Shown: positions 1 through 8,847, counted from the first letter of the stretch. The stretch: 23,362 nucleotides of DNA from Aquificaceae bacterium (GCA_025057245.1 JANWYC010000002.1:1-23362); one strand, 5' to 3'. Made by a program: numbers and translations. Notes: generated by a model not told the origin, from the sequence alone.

Positions 1-978
1 TTTTACCAACCTCTCCGCAAATATGTCAAAGGCGGGTCTTACCCTGTAGCCTTCTGGGGTGGTAAACTCACCTATAAATGCTGGTTCAAGACCATCTGGC
101 ACTACCCTGTCCGCAGGCTTGAAGGACTGAGACTTTTTGTCATAGACCATGGGTTTTCCTTCTTCGTTTCTGTAAAACAGACCATCCTTTGAGGTGCCGG
201 GTGCTTGAATTACCAACCAAGGTGCGTTTGTGTATTCTTTCAAAAAGTCCCAGTTTACAAGGTTGTATTTAAACAGCACGTGCATTATGCCCATAAAGAA
301 GGCACCGTCCGTGCCCGGCTTTATAGGCACCCACTCGTCCGCCACCGCGCCGTAGCCCCAGCGCACTGGGTTCACCACCACAAACTTACCCCCCTTCCTT
401 TTCATCTCCTGAATGCCCAGCTTGAAGGGGTTGGAAGAGTGGTCCTCCGCCACGCCTATGAGCATAAAATACTTGGTGTTTTCAAAGTCCGCCTCACCAA
501 ACTCCCAGAAGGAACCACCTATGGAATAAAGCCCTGACGCAGCTATGTTTACGGAGCAAAATCCTCCGTGCGCCGCCCAGTTTACCGTGCCAAGCTGACA
601 GGAAAACCAGCTGTTTATCTGTTGCATCTGGTCTCTACCAGTGAAGAAGGCTATCTTATGAGGTCCTTTTTTCCTGGCTTCCTCCAGCCACTGGGTGGCA
701 ATCTGAAAAGCCTCTTCCCACTCTATTTCCTTAAACTGTCCAGAGCCTCTTGGTCCAACTCTCAAGAGGGGCTTTCTGAGCCTTGCGGGGCTATACTCTT
801 TCATTATTCCAGAAGAACCTTTGGCACACAGGACACCCTTGTTGGTAGGATGGTCGTCGTTTCCCTTTATGTAAGTAACCTTGTTGTTCCTAACATATAC
901 TTCTATACCACATCTACAGGCACACATATAACAGGTGCTGTAAGCCTTACGGTCGTAAAAGCTACCACCTATCTCCAT
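1..978 (-). CDS. soeA: Molybdopterin oxidoreductase, SoeA-like sulfite-oxidising catalytic subunit (partial, 5' part)
   Basis: The reading frame is open from ATG at 978 to the window edge, giving 326 codons; the C-terminal part lies outside. The N-terminus carries the 4Fe-4S motif of the DMSO reductase superfamily: C16-x2-C19-x3-C23-x27-C51, followed by AKG. C141, in an AHGGFCSVN context, is the probable molybdenum ligand. The later runs IGGSFWEFG, AEDHSSNP and PIKPGTDGA match my memory of SoeA, the catalytic subunit of the cytoplasmic sulfite-oxidising complex SoeABC, better than of PsrA/PhsA or formate dehydrogenases. No twin-arginine signal precedes the cysteine cluster, so a cytoplasmic enzyme is expected. 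AGGAGGT lies 7 nt before the ATG. The gene follows ccsA on the same strand after a 103-nt gap. Family membership is clear; the exact substrate (sulfite rather than another sulfur compound) is inferred. Confidence 0.75.
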   Translation of the reverse strand, partial: MEIGGSFYDRKAYSTCYMCACRCGIEVYVRNNKVTYIKGNDDHPTNKGVLCAKGSSGIMKEYSPARLRKPLLRVGPRGSGQFKEIEWEEAFQIATQWLEEARKKGPHKIAFFTGRDQMQQINSWFSCQLGTVNWAAHGGFCSVNIAASGLYSIGGSFWEFGEADFENTKYFMLIGVAEDHSSNPFKLGIQEMKRKGGKFVVVNPVRWGYGAVADEWVPIKPGTDGAFFMGIMHVLFKYNLVNWDFLKEYTNAPWLVIQAPGTSKDGLFYRNEEGKPMVYDKKSQSFKPADRVVPDGLEPAFIGEFTTPEGYRVRPAFDIFAERLVK

Positions 979-1081
979 ACCGAGACCTCCTGTATGTATA
1001 AAAATAAGAACAATAGCGGATAGGTTTTTTCAACTTCCTTATGCACCTATAAACAAACCTTATGACCTTTATAAACCCAGC

Positions 1082-2380
1082 TTATATACCCATATCCTGC
1101 GCCTGTTCCTCCGTTAGATGCCTGTCTTCCTTTGACTCCCTGCTTTGAGCCTCGCACCTGTCAAGGAGCTCTTTAAGCCTTATGGGAGCCTCCGTAAGAG
1201 GTAGGGAAGAGTCGTATATTTCACCCTTTACGCCACATTCTCTGAGAGCCTCGTAGAGCATTCTTAGCCCCTTCTCCGCCTCTGGTCCGTTCCTACGCAC
1301 CACCCATACCCAATCAGGGTTTAGCTTTCCTTCCCTTTTCAGGTCTCTTATGGCGTTAGCCACACCTTCTCCAAGCGTTACGTCTATCCTCGTATTGTTG
1401 GCAGTTCCACCACAGACTAAAACACCCCTTATACCAGGCTTGGAGAGGATTATACGCGTTATCTTGTACATCTTCTCCGCAGGAGGGTTTCCACCTATGT
1501 CTGTAAAGTTGGCAGGTTTAAGACCCATGGCGTAAGTAGTCTCTATGGTTACCGTAGAACCCCCACCACCGAAGGTCATCATGGCTATGTCACCGTCCAC
1601 CTCCACATAAGAGCCAGCCTTACCCCTGTGGTCGTCTCTGTCAATGAGAGAAGCTTCAATCTCTCTCTCCGTAGGTGGTCTTTTCATAGCACTTCTGACG
1701 CCGTATATCTTAGCGGGTGGCACGCTGGCATCGTCGTCTATAGTCACCACCGAATCAAGGGCAAGCACCTTCTGCTTACCACCCACATCGCATATGGCAA
1801 GAGGGTTTATCTCCAAAAGTCTTGCCTCCGCTTCCCAGAAAGCCCTCCACATGTTGGAAATGACCTCAGAGAGCTCTCTCAAGACCCCCATATACTCCGA
1901 AGGAAAGTTTAGTTCCAAAAGGTAGTTCCTCACCATGTGAGGGTAGAGTCCCTTAATTGGGTCTATGGTCCAGCTCTTTACCTTTTCTGGTGGAACTTCC
2001 TCTATGTCCATGCCACCTTCCAAGCTTAGGGTCAAGACTGGAGCTCTAACTTCTGTGGAGTAGGTTATGGATGCATACAGCTCTTTAAGTATGTTTGCCT
2101 TTTCTGAGACTATAAGACCTACGGGCATTTCTCCGTAGACTGGGTAGTTTAGAAGAGCTTGGAAGGCCTCTGTTGCGTCGTCAGGATTTTTACACAGCTT
2201 GACTGCGCCAGCCTTTCCCCTCTTGCCTACGAGCACCTGAGACTTTATGACGCACTCTCCCAGCTGTTGAATAAAGTTGACGATGTCGTCGCTCAAGTGG
2301 TCTCCAAACATGAACCTGGGCGTAGGAACTCCATATTTTCTGAAGAGCTTTTCATAGGCTTCATACTCGTAAAGGTTCAT
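1082..2380 (-). CDS. ccsA: Citryl-CoA synthetase large subunit
   Basis: The 432-residue protein is an ATP-grasp/succinyl-CoA-synthetase-beta-like ligase. The N-terminus (MNLYEYEAYEKLFRKYGVP) and the run VIKSQVLVGKRGKAG fit the ATP-grasp fold. The second half has the GGGGSTVT loop, ANFTDIGGNPPAEKMY, VCGGTANNT and VRRNGPEAEKG, which are closer to the ATP-citrate lyase/citryl-CoA synthetase branch than to ordinary SucC. In Hydrogenobacter, CcsA pairs with CcsB to make citryl-CoA from citrate, CoA and ATP; a separate lyase then splits it, which together replaces ATP-citrate lyase in the reductive TCA cycle. The start is supported by AGGAGGT just upstream and an extended -10 box at 2414-2422. ccsB is not adjacent: gltX lies upstream and the soeA-like gene downstream. 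AclB or SucC are the alternatives. Confidence 0.82.
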   Translation of the reverse strand: MNLYEYEAYEKLFRKYGVPTPRFMFGDHLSDDIVNFIQQLGECVIKSQVLVGKRGKAGAVKLCKNPDDATEAFQALLNYPVYGEMPVGLIVSEKANILKELYASITYSTEVRAPVLTLSLEGGMDIEEVPPEKVKSWTIDPIKGLYPHMVRNYLLELNFPSEYMGVLRELSEVISNMWRAFWEAEARLLEINPLAICDVGGKQKVLALDSVVTIDDDASVPPAKIYGVRSAMKRPPTEREIEASLIDRDDHRGKAGSYVEVDGDIAMMTFGGGGSTVTIETTYAMGLKPANFTDIGGNPPAEKMYKITRIILSKPGIRGVLVCGGTANNTRIDVTLGEGVANAIRDLKREGKLNPDWVWVVRRNGPEAEKGLRMLYEALRECGVKGEIYDSSLPLTEAPIRLKELLDRCEAQSRESKEDRHLTEEQAQDMGI

Positions 2381-2413
2381 CCCTTACCTCCTACTTAAAA
2401 GGATATGACAAGA

Positions 2414-2422
2414 ATTATAACA
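2414..2422 (-). promoter_or_regulatory. ccsA promoter, extended -10
   Basis: Read on the minus strand, TGTTATAAT forms an extended -10 element (TGnTATAAT). The -35 position shows only a weak TCGCCC at 17-nt spacing. Transcription from here would give a leader of about 25-30 nt carrying the AGGAGGT of ccsA, so this gene is not leaderless. Confidence 0.6.
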
Positions 2423-2619
2423 CTGAGCCATGCTTTGGGCGAGAGATTACTTTTGCCTTTGAAACTCCGCAAGGATTGAGCTTACCCGTGCCTTTAAGCT
2501 AAATGGGAAACTCTTTGACCTCACGACGAATATGGAGGGGCTCAATTCTTAAATTGGGGATGCGGTAACTTTTTGCTTAATTAGTAGCAAGGCAGGTGTG
2601 TGTTTTTAGCTCTTTTCTA

Positions 2620-4041
2620 TTAGCCTTGCTGAAAACCTACGAGGTTTAAAGCCTTCGTTAATCTGCTAAGCACCCTTTCTTTAGGAAGTATGTCGCAGAG
2701 TATGTCCACCCCAACGCCTTCTAATTCACCAGTTAGGGAAGCTCTTAGAGCGTGCCACACATCCTTCGCCTTCAAACCAAGCCTTTTCTGTATTTCTTTT
2801 GCTATAGCTTTTACGCGCTCACCGCTCAACTCCACATCCTGAGCCATCTGTAAAAATAGCCACAACACCCGAGCTGAGCTTTCGTTCTCCAACACCATCA
2901 AGGCTTCTTCCGAATATTCCAATTCCTCCGCAAAGAAGGGCTTAAGCCTTTCCACACCACACTTTAGAGTTTCAAAGGAGTCTCTTGTTTTTTCAAGAAC
3001 TCTTCTCACGTATTCCTTCTCCGCTCTGTAGCCAGCTTCATTGAGAAAAGGTATAAATTCGTCCACAAGGCGGTCAAGACTGAGAACTTCTCTTATGTAC
3101 AAGCCACTTAACCAAAGGAGTTTATCTCTGTTAAACACCGCAGGGGATGAATTCACATCCTCAAGTTTGAAAAGAGCTATTAGCTCTTCCTTACTGAATA
3201 CTTCCCTTCCTTCCTCTGGTGGACTCCAGCCAAGAAGACACAAGTAGTTAAGAAGTGCCTCCGCAACTACGCCTTCCTCTCTGTAGTTTCTCACAGACAC
3301 CGCACCGTGTCTCTTTGAAAGCTTGCTCCTGTCTTCTCCAAGTATTACGGGCAGGTGAGCAAACTTTGGAACGGGGAAGCCAAGAGCTTCGTAGATAAGT
3401 ATTTGCTTTGGCGTGTTAGGTATGTGGTCTTCGCCCCTTATAACGTGGGTCACTCCCATTAGTGCGTCATCCACCACCACCACAAAGTTATAAGTGGGAG
3501 TTCCGTCACTCCTGACTATAACAAAGTCTCCAAAGTCATCCACGTTTATGGCTATATGACCTTTTATTATGTCTTCAAAGACAACCACTCTGCCGTCTGG
3601 CACTCGGAAGCGCACTGCGTAGGGCTTACCCTCCTTTTTGAGCCGTTCCATCTCTTCCTTTGTAAGAACCCTGCACTTACCCGAGTATCTGTAGGGAATT
3701 CCTTTCTCCTCCGCCCTTTTTCTTTCCTCTTCCAACTCCTCCACACTGCAAAAACAAGGATATGCATGTCCGCTCTCTATGAGTTTCTCCGCATAGTGCT
3801 TGTATACATCAAATCTGTCTGATTGTCTATAAAACTCATCCCATTCTATGCCAAGCCATGTCAGGTCTTCAAGAAGCATCCGTTCAAACTCCTTTGTAGA
3901 CCTTTCCCTGTCTGTGTCTTCCACTCTTAGGATAAACTTACCTCCGTGATGCCTTGCAAAAAGGTAGCTAAAGATGGCAGTTCTTGCGTTTCCCAAGTGT
4001 AGGTATCCTGTAGGACTTGGTGCAAAACGAGACACAACCAT
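2620..4041 (-). CDS. gltX: Glutamyl-tRNA synthetase
   Basis: The 473-residue protein is a class I aminoacyl-tRNA synthetase that charges tRNA-Glu with glutamate in the cytoplasm. Its HIGH-type motif is HLGN at residues 15-18, within FAPSPTGYLHLGNARTA. The KMSKS-type loop is KLSKRHG near residue 240. RVEDTDRERS and the RGEDHIPNTPKQ segment are typical of the GluRS core. A CFC...C cluster around residues 97-125 resembles the zinc site seen in some GluRS. Length is normal. Whether it discriminates against tRNA-Gln cannot be read here. The ATG at 4041 has no Shine-Dalgarno, and a -10-like sequence ends only about 9-12 nt before it. The gene is followed by ccsA after 239 nt, with ccsA having its own promoter. 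Confidence 0.95.
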   Translation of the reverse strand: MVVSRFAPSPTGYLHLGNARTAIFSYLFARHHGGKFILRVEDTDRERSTKEFERMLLEDLTWLGIEWDEFYRQSDRFDVYKHYAEKLIESGHAYPCFCSVEELEEERKRAEEKGIPYRYSGKCRVLTKEEMERLKKEGKPYAVRFRVPDGRVVVFEDIIKGHIAINVDDFGDFVIVRSDGTPTYNFVVVVDDALMGVTHVIRGEDHIPNTPKQILIYEALGFPVPKFAHLPVILGEDRSKLSKRHGAVSVRNYREEGVVAEALLNYLCLLGWSPPEEGREVFSKEELIALFKLEDVNSSPAVFNRDKLLWLSGLYIREVLSLDRLVDEFIPFLNEAGYRAEKEYVRRVLEKTRDSFETLKCGVERLKPFFAEELEYSEEALMVLENESSARVLWLFLQMAQDVELSGERVKAIAKEIQKRLGLKAKDVWHALRASLTGELEGVGVDILCDILPKERVLSRLTKALNLVGFQQG

Positions 4042-4356
4042 TAGTGTATAAGTATAATAGAGTTTTAGCCAGTTTGTGCGGTTTTATGTAAGGCGGTATA
4101 GCGCAAGGCTATGCAAGTGCGGTATTCTCAAACAACTTCCTATACCTAATACTCAGACACTTCAGAACTTTAACCTATTTTTATGAGAATTTGTAAGGCT
4201 TTTATCATTTAGAGACAGAGAACTTATTAGACAGTCATACGCTAACACGCATGACTTACACTAACTTACAAATATTATGTGCTTCTTTATTGCGTAAAGC
4301 TAATGTTCTGTAGTGCCTGAATATAAGGGTTAATAGAGTTCTTACTTATAAGCCTT
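4042..4356. other. Gene-free stretch between divergent gltX and panC
   Basis: I see no credible gene or RNA here. It is AT-rich with stops in all frames. It holds an imperfect dyad (GTCAT at 4234-4238, ATGAC at 4251-4255, with partly matching inner bases) and short direct repeats ACTTAC near 4253-4270. The gltX promoter lies at its left edge and the panC promoter begins at its right edge. Confidence 0.5.
4051..4059 (-). promoter_or_regulatory. Putative gltX promoter (-10), leaderless
   Basis: On the minus strand TATTATACT offers two overlapping -10 boxes, TATTAT and TATACT. They end 12 and 9 nt before the gltX ATG, so the 5' leader would be only a few nucleotides. No convincing -35 is visible. 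Confidence 0.45.
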
Positions 4357-4385
4357 TTGCATAAAGTGGTTTTTTCTACTATAAT
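4357..4385 (+). promoter_or_regulatory. panC promoter (TTGCAT-N17-TATAAT)
   Basis: TTGCAT at 4357-4362 and TATAAT at 4380-4385 are separated by exactly 17 nt. Transcription would start near 4392, so the leader before the ATG at 4396 is about 4 nt. The TTG at 4357, which an ORF finder would accept as a start codon, is part of the -35 box. Confidence 0.75.
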
Positions 4386-4395
4386 TATAATACGC

Positions 4396-5256
4396 ATGCC
4401 AACACTATTCAGAAAATCAAGGGAAATGCGCAACTACTCACGGTTACAGAAGTGTGAGAAGAGGCTTACTATAGGTCTTGTACCTACCATGGGTTACTTA
4501 CACGACGGGCACAGAAGGCTTATAAGAGAGTCAAAGATGCAAAACGACTTAACCGTCGTTAGCATATACGTAAATCCCTTGCAGTTCGCTGAGGGAGAGG
4601 ACTACGATAGATATCCAAGAGACCTGCAAAGGGACATGAGCATCTGTGAGGAAGAGGGCGTGGATGTTGTCTTTGCACCTACGGACGAGGACATGTATCC
4701 TGAAAAACCTCTTGTTAGCATAGAAATTAATGGTCTGACGGACGTATTAGAAGGCAAGTTCCGTCCGGGTCATTTTAGCGGTGTCTGCACCGTGGTGCTA
4801 AAGCTATTCAACATAATACAACCTGATAGGGCTTATTTTGGAGAGAAGGACTATCAACAGCTTAAGGTGGTAGAAAGGTTAGTCAAAGACTTGAGCCTGA
4901 ACGTGGACATAGTTCCCGTGAAAACAGTGAGAGACTTGGATGGTCTGGCTCTGAGTTCCAGAAACTCTTACCTTTCGTCAGAGGAAAGAGAGTCCGCTCT
5001 ATCTCTATACAGGTCTTTTTTACTTGCGGAGAGACTCATTAAAGAAGGTAAAAAAGATGCCAGTTTTATAAAGCAAGCCATAAAGGAGTTTTTGCTTAGC
5101 CACGATGGCGTGCGTAAGATTGATTATGTGGAGATTACCGATGAAAACCTTAGACCTTTGGAAACTGTGGAAGAGTCAAGTAGAATACTCCTTGCGGTGT
5201 GGGTTGGCAACACAAGACTTATAGATAATTGGAGGATAGGCTGTGAACAAGTTTGA
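4396..5256 (+). CDS. panC: Pantothenate synthetase
   Basis: The protein has 286 residues from ATG 4396. PanC joins pantoate and beta-alanine using ATP, the last step of pantothenate (CoA precursor) synthesis. It shows the signature [12 protein letters not shown] (HIGH-type nucleotide-binding motif), VNPLQF, the [11 protein letters not shown] segment, FGEKDYQQ and [11 protein letters not shown]. The frame stays open upstream to a TTG at 4357, but that codon is the promoter -35 box. The distance from ATG 4396 to VPTMG (28 residues) also matches the family. There is no Shine-Dalgarno; the mRNA should be nearly leaderless. It is the first gene of a tight panC-ribH-nusB operon and its 3' end overlaps ribH by 14 nt. 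Confidence 0.93.
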   Translation: MPTLFRKSREMRNYSRLQKCEKRLTIGLVPTMGYLHDGHRRLIRESKMQNDLTVVSIYVNPLQFAEGEDYDRYPRDLQRDMSICEEEGVDVVFAPTDEDMYPEKPLVSIEINGLTDVLEGKFRPGHFSGVCTVVLKLFNIIQPDRAYFGEKDYQQLKVVERLVKDLSLNVDIVPVKTVRDLDGLALSSRNSYLSSEERESALSLYRSFLLAERLIKEGKKDASFIKQAIKEFLLSHDGVRKIDYVEITDENLRPLETVEESSRILLAVWVGNTRLIDNWRIGCEQV

Positions 5257-5704
5257 AGGTTTTCTAAAGGCGGAAGGATTCAGCTTTGGTATAGTTGCCA
5301 GCAGGTTTAACAATCTTTTGGTTGATAGGCTTATAGAGGGTGCGGTAGATTGTATCCTTAGGCACGGTGGTTCGGAGGAAAACATACATCTCGTAAGAGT
5401 TCCCGGTTCGTGGGAGATACCCCTTGCGGTTAAGGAGTTGATAAACAGGAAGAGGGTGGACGGTGTGGTGGCTCTGGGGGTTCTTATCAGAGGCCAGACT
5501 CCACATTTTGAATACATAGCCAGCGAGGTGGCAAAGGGTCTTGCGGTGATAAGTCTTGAGACAGGAAAGCCCGTTGGCTTCGGCGTTATAACCGCAGATA
5601 CCCTTGAGCAAGCTATAGAGAGGGCGGGAACTAAGCAGGGTAACAAAGGTTGGGAGGCGTCGCTTTCGGTAATAGAGATGGTGAACCTCCTGAGGAGCTT
5701 TTAA
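5243..5704 (+). CDS. ribH: 6,7-dimethyl-8-ribityllumazine synthase
   Basis: The 153-residue protein condenses 5-amino-6-ribitylaminouracil with 3,4-dihydroxy-2-butanone 4-phosphate, the penultimate step of riboflavin synthesis; family members form 60-mer or pentamer cages. The sequence has GIVASRFN at the N-terminus, [24 protein letters not shown] with the catalytic histidine, and a C-terminal [12 protein letters not shown]. The whole chain closely resembles the well-studied Aquifex aeolicus enzyme. It starts with GTG at 5243; GGAGGA at 5231-5236 is well placed and the start lies inside the end of panC. The TAA stop overlaps the ATG of nusB (TAATG), suggesting translational coupling. Confidence 0.96.
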   Translation: MNKFEGFLKAEGFSFGIVASRFNNLLVDRLIEGAVDCILRHGGSEENIHLVRVPGSWEIPLAVKELINRKRVDGVVALGVLIRGQTPHFEYIASEVAKGLAVISLETGKPVGFGVITADTLEQAIERAGTKQGNKGWEASLSVIEMVNLLRSF

Positions 5705-6123
5705 TGTTATACAAACCTAAGGCGAGGAGGGATGCTTTTATTATTCTCTACCAGTGGGATGTGAAGGGAGAGCCCATTGAAAAGCTAACAGAAGAATACA
5801 TAACCACGAATAACATAAAACTCTATGAGCGTAGGAGGTATGTTAGAAAGTTGGTTGACGCTTTTACCAAGCACGCAGTTGACATAGACAAAATGATAGG
5901 AGACTTCTCTGAAAAGTGGGACATAGACAGAGTGGGTTTTATAGAGAGAAACGTGTTAAGGGTTGCCCTCGCAGAGCTCCTATACATCTCACCTAAAAAC
6001 CTAAAGCCAGTGGTTAACGATTACATAAAGATAGCCCAAAAGTATGCAGGTAGAAGTTGTGCCAAGTTCGTCAACGGTATATTGGGTAGAGTTCTGAGGG
6101 AAAAACTTAGCAAACAGGAATAG
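5704..6123 (+). CDS. nusB: Transcription antitermination factor NusB
   Basis: The 139-residue all-helical protein fits NusB, which with NusE binds boxA RNA in rRNA antitermination complexes. It has the N-terminal KARRDAFIILYQWD run, the central DRVGFIERNVLRVALAELLY run and the C-terminal FVNGILGRV run. I chose ATG 5704 because it overlaps the ribH stop (TAATG), has GAGGAG at 5692-5697 and starts the conserved region directly. The longer frame from 5650 would only add residues encoded inside ribH. It is the last gene of the panC-ribH-nusB operon. A ribH-nusB pair is common in bacteria. Confidence 0.94.
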   Translation: MLYKPKARRDAFIILYQWDVKGEPIEKLTEEYITTNNIKLYERRRYVRKLVDAFTKHAVDIDKMIGDFSEKWDIDRVGFIERNVLRVALAELLYISPKNLKPVVNDYIKIAQKYAGRSCAKFVNGILGRVLREKLSKQE

Positions 6124-6178
6124 TGGAGCTCCTTTAACAGTGCTTTTAGCCTTAATCCGTCAGTTTGCTTAAAGAATG

Positions 6179-6187
6179 TGATATAAT
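6179..6187 (+). promoter_or_regulatory. acpP promoter, extended -10
   Basis: TGATATAAT forms an extended -10 element (TGnTATAAT). At 17-nt spacing the -35 position reads GTCAGT, which is weak. Transcription starting near 6194 leaves a leader of about 22 nt that contains AAGGAGGT at 6203-6210, 5 nt before the acpP ATG. Confidence 0.65.
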
Positions 6188-6215
6188 AAGAAAAGACTAA
6201 TTAAGGAGGTAGAAG

Positions 6216-6452
6216 ATGGAACTCGAGCAGAGGATAAGGGAAATCATAGCAGACCAGCTGGGTGTTGAGGTGGATAAGCTAAATCCTAACGCAAGGTTTG
6301 TGGAGGACTTGGGGGCTGACTCACTTGACGTGGTTGAGCTGGTTATGGCTTTTGAGGAAGAGTTCGGTATTGAAATTCCTGACGAGGATGCGGAGAAAAT
6401 AAGAACCGTGGGGGATGTGTTTAACTACCTAAGGGATAGAGTAAAGACGTAA
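6216..6452 (+). CDS. acpP: Acyl carrier protein
   Basis: The 78-residue acidic four-helix protein carries growing acyl chains during type II fatty acid synthesis. The phosphopantetheine attachment serine is S36 in the [11 protein letters not shown] motif. Length and sequence are typical throughout. A near-perfect Shine-Dalgarno (AAGGAGGT) precedes the ATG and fits high expression. The stop TAA shares its last base with the ATG of fabF, a common acpP-fabF arrangement. Confidence 0.98.
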   Translation: MELEQRIREIIADQLGVEVDKLNPNARFVEDLGADSLDVVELVMAFEEEFGIEIPDEDAEKIRTVGDVFNYLRDRVKT

Positions 6453-7690
6453 TGCGCCGGGTTGTGGTAACTGGTCTCGGTGTGGTCACACCCATCGGGA
6501 CTGGGGTGGAGAAGTTTTGGTCTAATCTAATAGCGGGTGTAAGCGGTATAGATACCATAAAAAGGTTTGACCCTGTAGAGGTAGGTCTTACCGTTCACAT
6601 AGCGGGTGAGGTCAAAGACTTTGAACCAGAAAAGTATTTTGACAAAAAGGATGCACAGAAGGTTTCAGAGTTTATAAAGTTCGCGGTAGCGGCCTCAGAA
6701 GAGGCAATAAAAGACGGCGGTCTACTGGAATCAAGGGTAGACCCTTACAAGATAGGTGTGATAATTGGCACTGGCATAGGTGGTCTCAGAGACATAGAAG
6801 AACAGCAAAAGGTTCTTATGGAAAAGGGTCCCAGAAGGGTATCTCCCTTCTTTATACCTTACGGCATATCCAACATGGCAAGCGGTCTGGTTGCCATAAG
6901 ATATGGCTTCAAAGGACCTAACTACTGCGTGGTGTCCGCCTGCGCTACGGGTAATCATGCCATAGGTGATGCCATGAGGCTCATACAGAAAGGAGACATA
7001 GACGTAGCCATAGCTGGTGGTTGTGAAAGTGCCATAACTCCCTTAGGCGTGGCTGGTTTTGCGGTGATGAGAGCTCTATCTACGAGAAACCACGAGCCTC
7101 AAAAGGCATCAAGACCCTTTGACATGGAAAGGGACGGCTTTGTAATGGGTGAGGGGGCTGGTGTATTGGTGCTTGAGGAATACGAGCATGCAAAGGCAAG
7201 GGGTGCAAAGATATACGCAGAGCTGGTAGGCTACGGGGCGACTGATGATGCCTACCACATAACCGCACCATGCGTAGACGGTGAAGGAGCTTACATGTGT
7301 ATGAAGCTTGCCCTCGAGGATGCGCGTATAAGACCTGAGGAGGTGGAATACATTAACGCTCACGGCACTTCCACGCCTCTTAACGACAAGTCAGAGACGT
7401 TAGCCATAAAAAGGCTCTTTGGGGAGCATGCTTACAGGCTAAGGGTGAGCTCTAATAAGTCTATGATAGGTCATCTTTTGGGTGCGGCTGGTGCGGTAGA
7501 GGCGGTTGCTACCGTAAAAACTGTTAGCACTGGCATTATCCCACCTACCATAAACCTTGAGAAACCTGACCCCGAGTGTGACCTTGACTACGTGCCTAAC
7601 AAGGCTATAGAGTATCCCGTTAACTACGCACTTTCCAACTCCTTTGGCTTTGGTGGAACAAATGCATGCCTTGTATTCAAAAGAGTTTGA
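6452..7690 (+). CDS. fabF: Beta-ketoacyl-ACP synthase II
   Basis: The 412-residue condensing enzyme elongates acyl-ACP with malonyl-ACP in the cytoplasm. The catalytic triad is complete: C164 in [11 protein letters not shown]304 in [11 protein letters not shown] and H341 in [14 protein letters not shown]. The C-terminal [15 protein letters not shown] loop is typical. Its position directly after acpP and before rnc repeats a widespread bacterial order (acpP-fabF-rnc). Translation is probably coupled to acpP through the TAATG overlap, since no strong separate ribosome site is seen. Confidence 0.97.
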   Translation: MRRVVVTGLGVVTPIGTGVEKFWSNLIAGVSGIDTIKRFDPVEVGLTVHIAGEVKDFEPEKYFDKKDAQKVSEFIKFAVAASEEAIKDGGLLESRVDPYKIGVIIGTGIGGLRDIEEQQKVLMEKGPRRVSPFFIPYGISNMASGLVAIRYGFKGPNYCVVSACATGNHAIGDAMRLIQKGDIDVAIAGGCESAITPLGVAGFAVMRALSTRNHEPQKASRPFDMERDGFVMGEGAGVLVLEEYEHAKARGAKIYAELVGYGATDDAYHITAPCVDGEGAYMCMKLALEDARIRPEEVEYINAHGTSTPLNDKSETLAIKRLFGEHAYRLRVSSNKSMIGHLLGAAGAVEAVATVKTVSTGIIPPTINLEKPDPECDLDYVPNKAIEYPVNYALSNSFGFGGTNACLVFKRV

Positions 7691-8366
7691 AGTCCTTCAG
7701 GAAGAAATAGGCTACCGCTTTAAAGACCCAAAAATTCTCCTGCAAGCTCTTACTCATAAATCCTATGCAGGAGAGCACGGGCTAAAGAGCTACGAAACCT
7801 TAGAGTTCCTCGGAGATGCTCTAATAAACCTTTTTGTGGTAGACCTGTTGACCTCCGAGTTTCCTCATACTTCAGAGGGAGAGCTGGCTATGATGAAGTC
7901 CTACTTTGTTAGCGAGGAGTATTTGTGTAGGCTTGCGGAGGAGCTCTCCATGGACCAGCTCATACTACTGAGCGGTAGGAGAAGGAACGGCCACGTAAGC
8001 GCTTCCATATTGGCAGACACCTTTGAAGCACTCTGGGCTGCTATATACATAGACTGTGGTAGGTCTGTTGATACAGTCAAATCTCTTTTTAACAAACTTT
8101 ACAGATACAAAATAGTAAACTCTGTCAAGGAGAAGGAATACAAAAAAGACTACAAAACCCTTCTTCAGGAAGAGACACAAAGAAGATGGAAGGAAAGACC
8201 AACATACAGAGTGGTTAGCGTGGAAGGTCCTCATCACGACAGGCTGTTTGAAGTGGAGTGTAGCATAAGAGAATTTAGAGCAAGCGCAAAGGGTAGGAGC
8301 AAAAAGTCCGCTCAACAGATGGCCGCTAAAAGAGTCTTGGAGCTTATTCTATCTTCTGAAAACTGA
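7662..8366 (+). CDS. rnc: Ribonuclease III
   Basis: The 234-residue double-strand-specific endonuclease processes rRNA precursors, structured mRNAs and, in some systems, crRNA precursors. The RNase III signature [12 protein letters not shown] carries metal ligands near residues 45-50, and [13 protein letters not shown] holds the second acidic pair. The C-terminal third is a dsRNA-binding domain ([18 protein letters not shown]...[16 protein letters not shown]). The KDYKT and RWKERP runs resemble the Aquifex enzyme. ATG 7662 lies 29 nt inside fabF; a longer frame from TTG 7644 is possible but would only add six residues. The 3' end overlaps the convergent gene at 8344 by 23 nt. Confidence 0.95.
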   Translation: MHALYSKEFEVLQEEIGYRFKDPKILLQALTHKSYAGEHGLKSYETLEFLGDALINLFVVDLLTSEFPHTSEGELAMMKSYFVSEEYLCRLAEELSMDQLILLSGRRRNGHVSASILADTFEALWAAIYIDCGRSVDTVKSLFNKLYRYKIVNSVKEKEYKKDYKTLLQEETQRRWKERPTYRVVSVEGPHHDRLFEVECSIREFRASAKGRSKKSAQQMAAKRVLELILSSEN

Positions 8367-8847
8367 TGTTGTAAAGCCTCCTGTTGAACTCCATTCCGTG
8401 AATTATCAGCTCTTTGTATACTTTCATGGGTGTTAGCACCTTGCGAACCTTACAAAACTCCTCGGATATTGCTATTATGTCTTCCAAGGCACGGTATACG
8501 AGTTGTAGCTTTGAGTTTATAGAGTTTCCCACGTCAAGTCTTTCTATGTCCCGGGCGAGCTCCTCGGGCAGTGTGGACAGAAAGGTTATGTCAAAGTTAA
8601 ACACTTCATAAAGGTCATACAGTTCCTCTACAGCCTCTGATATGCTCGAGAGCAGTTCATTCTTTATCTTTTTAAGAGCTTCTCGGTAAATTTCCAACTC
8701 CTCTCTGGACAGGCACGCTTGAGCTATAAGGTCCATTTCCTCTATGTCCGCTTTTATCTCCTTGCCTAAGGTCTCAAGCATTTGAAGGTTAAACCTTATG
8801 AGCCTATCCTGAACTAAAAGAGCTCCCAAGACTTCTGACTTTTCCAT
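8344..8847 (-). CDS. Unrecognised helical protein
   Basis: I do not recognise this 167-residue protein. It is rich in Glu, Leu, Ile and Lys and appears all-helical with possible short coiled coils (roughly residues 15-80 and 110-150). There is no signal peptide, membrane segment or metal motif. A strong GGAGGAG lies 4-5 nt before the ATG, so it is probably translated. The start lies 44 nt inside the upstream TOPRIM gene, which suggests the two are cotranscribed and may work together. Its end overlaps rnc tail to tail by 23 nt. Codon use looks like that of the neighbours, so there is no sign of recent transfer. Confidence 0.75.
   Translation of the reverse strand: MEKSEVLGALLVQDRLIRFNLQMLETLGKEIKADIEEMDLIAQACLSREELEIYREALKKIKNELLSSISEAVEELYDLYEVFNFDITFLSTLPEELARDIERLDVGNSINSKLQLVYRALEDIIAISEEFCKVRKVLTPMKVYKELIIHGMEFNRRLYNISFQKIE

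Noticed and set aside
205..1023. Plus-strand open frames of 110 and 151 codons at the left end
   Set aside because: They lie antisense to the continuous soeA-like frame, which carries clear Fe-S and molybdopterin motifs and a ribosome site.
979..1080. Separate sigma70 promoter for the soeA-like gene
   Set aside because: TTGAAA is present on the minus strand, but no -10 at acceptable spacing stands out, so cotranscription with ccsA remains equally likely.
2586..2630. Inverted repeat AGCAAGGC/GCCTTGCT around the gltX stop codon as a terminator
   Set aside because: The loop is 29 nt, the stem includes coding sequence and no T-tract follows on the minus strand.
4080..4200. Minus-strand peptide-like stretch containing KVLKCLSIRYRKLFEN
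   Set aside because: It is short, broken by stops and only loosely similar to the remnant at 11862-12065 (shared FEN). I could not support a pseudogene.
5650..5703. Longer N-terminus for NusB
   Set aside because: The extra 18 residues are encoded inside ribH in another frame, and ATG 5704 has a ribosome site and overlaps the ribH stop.
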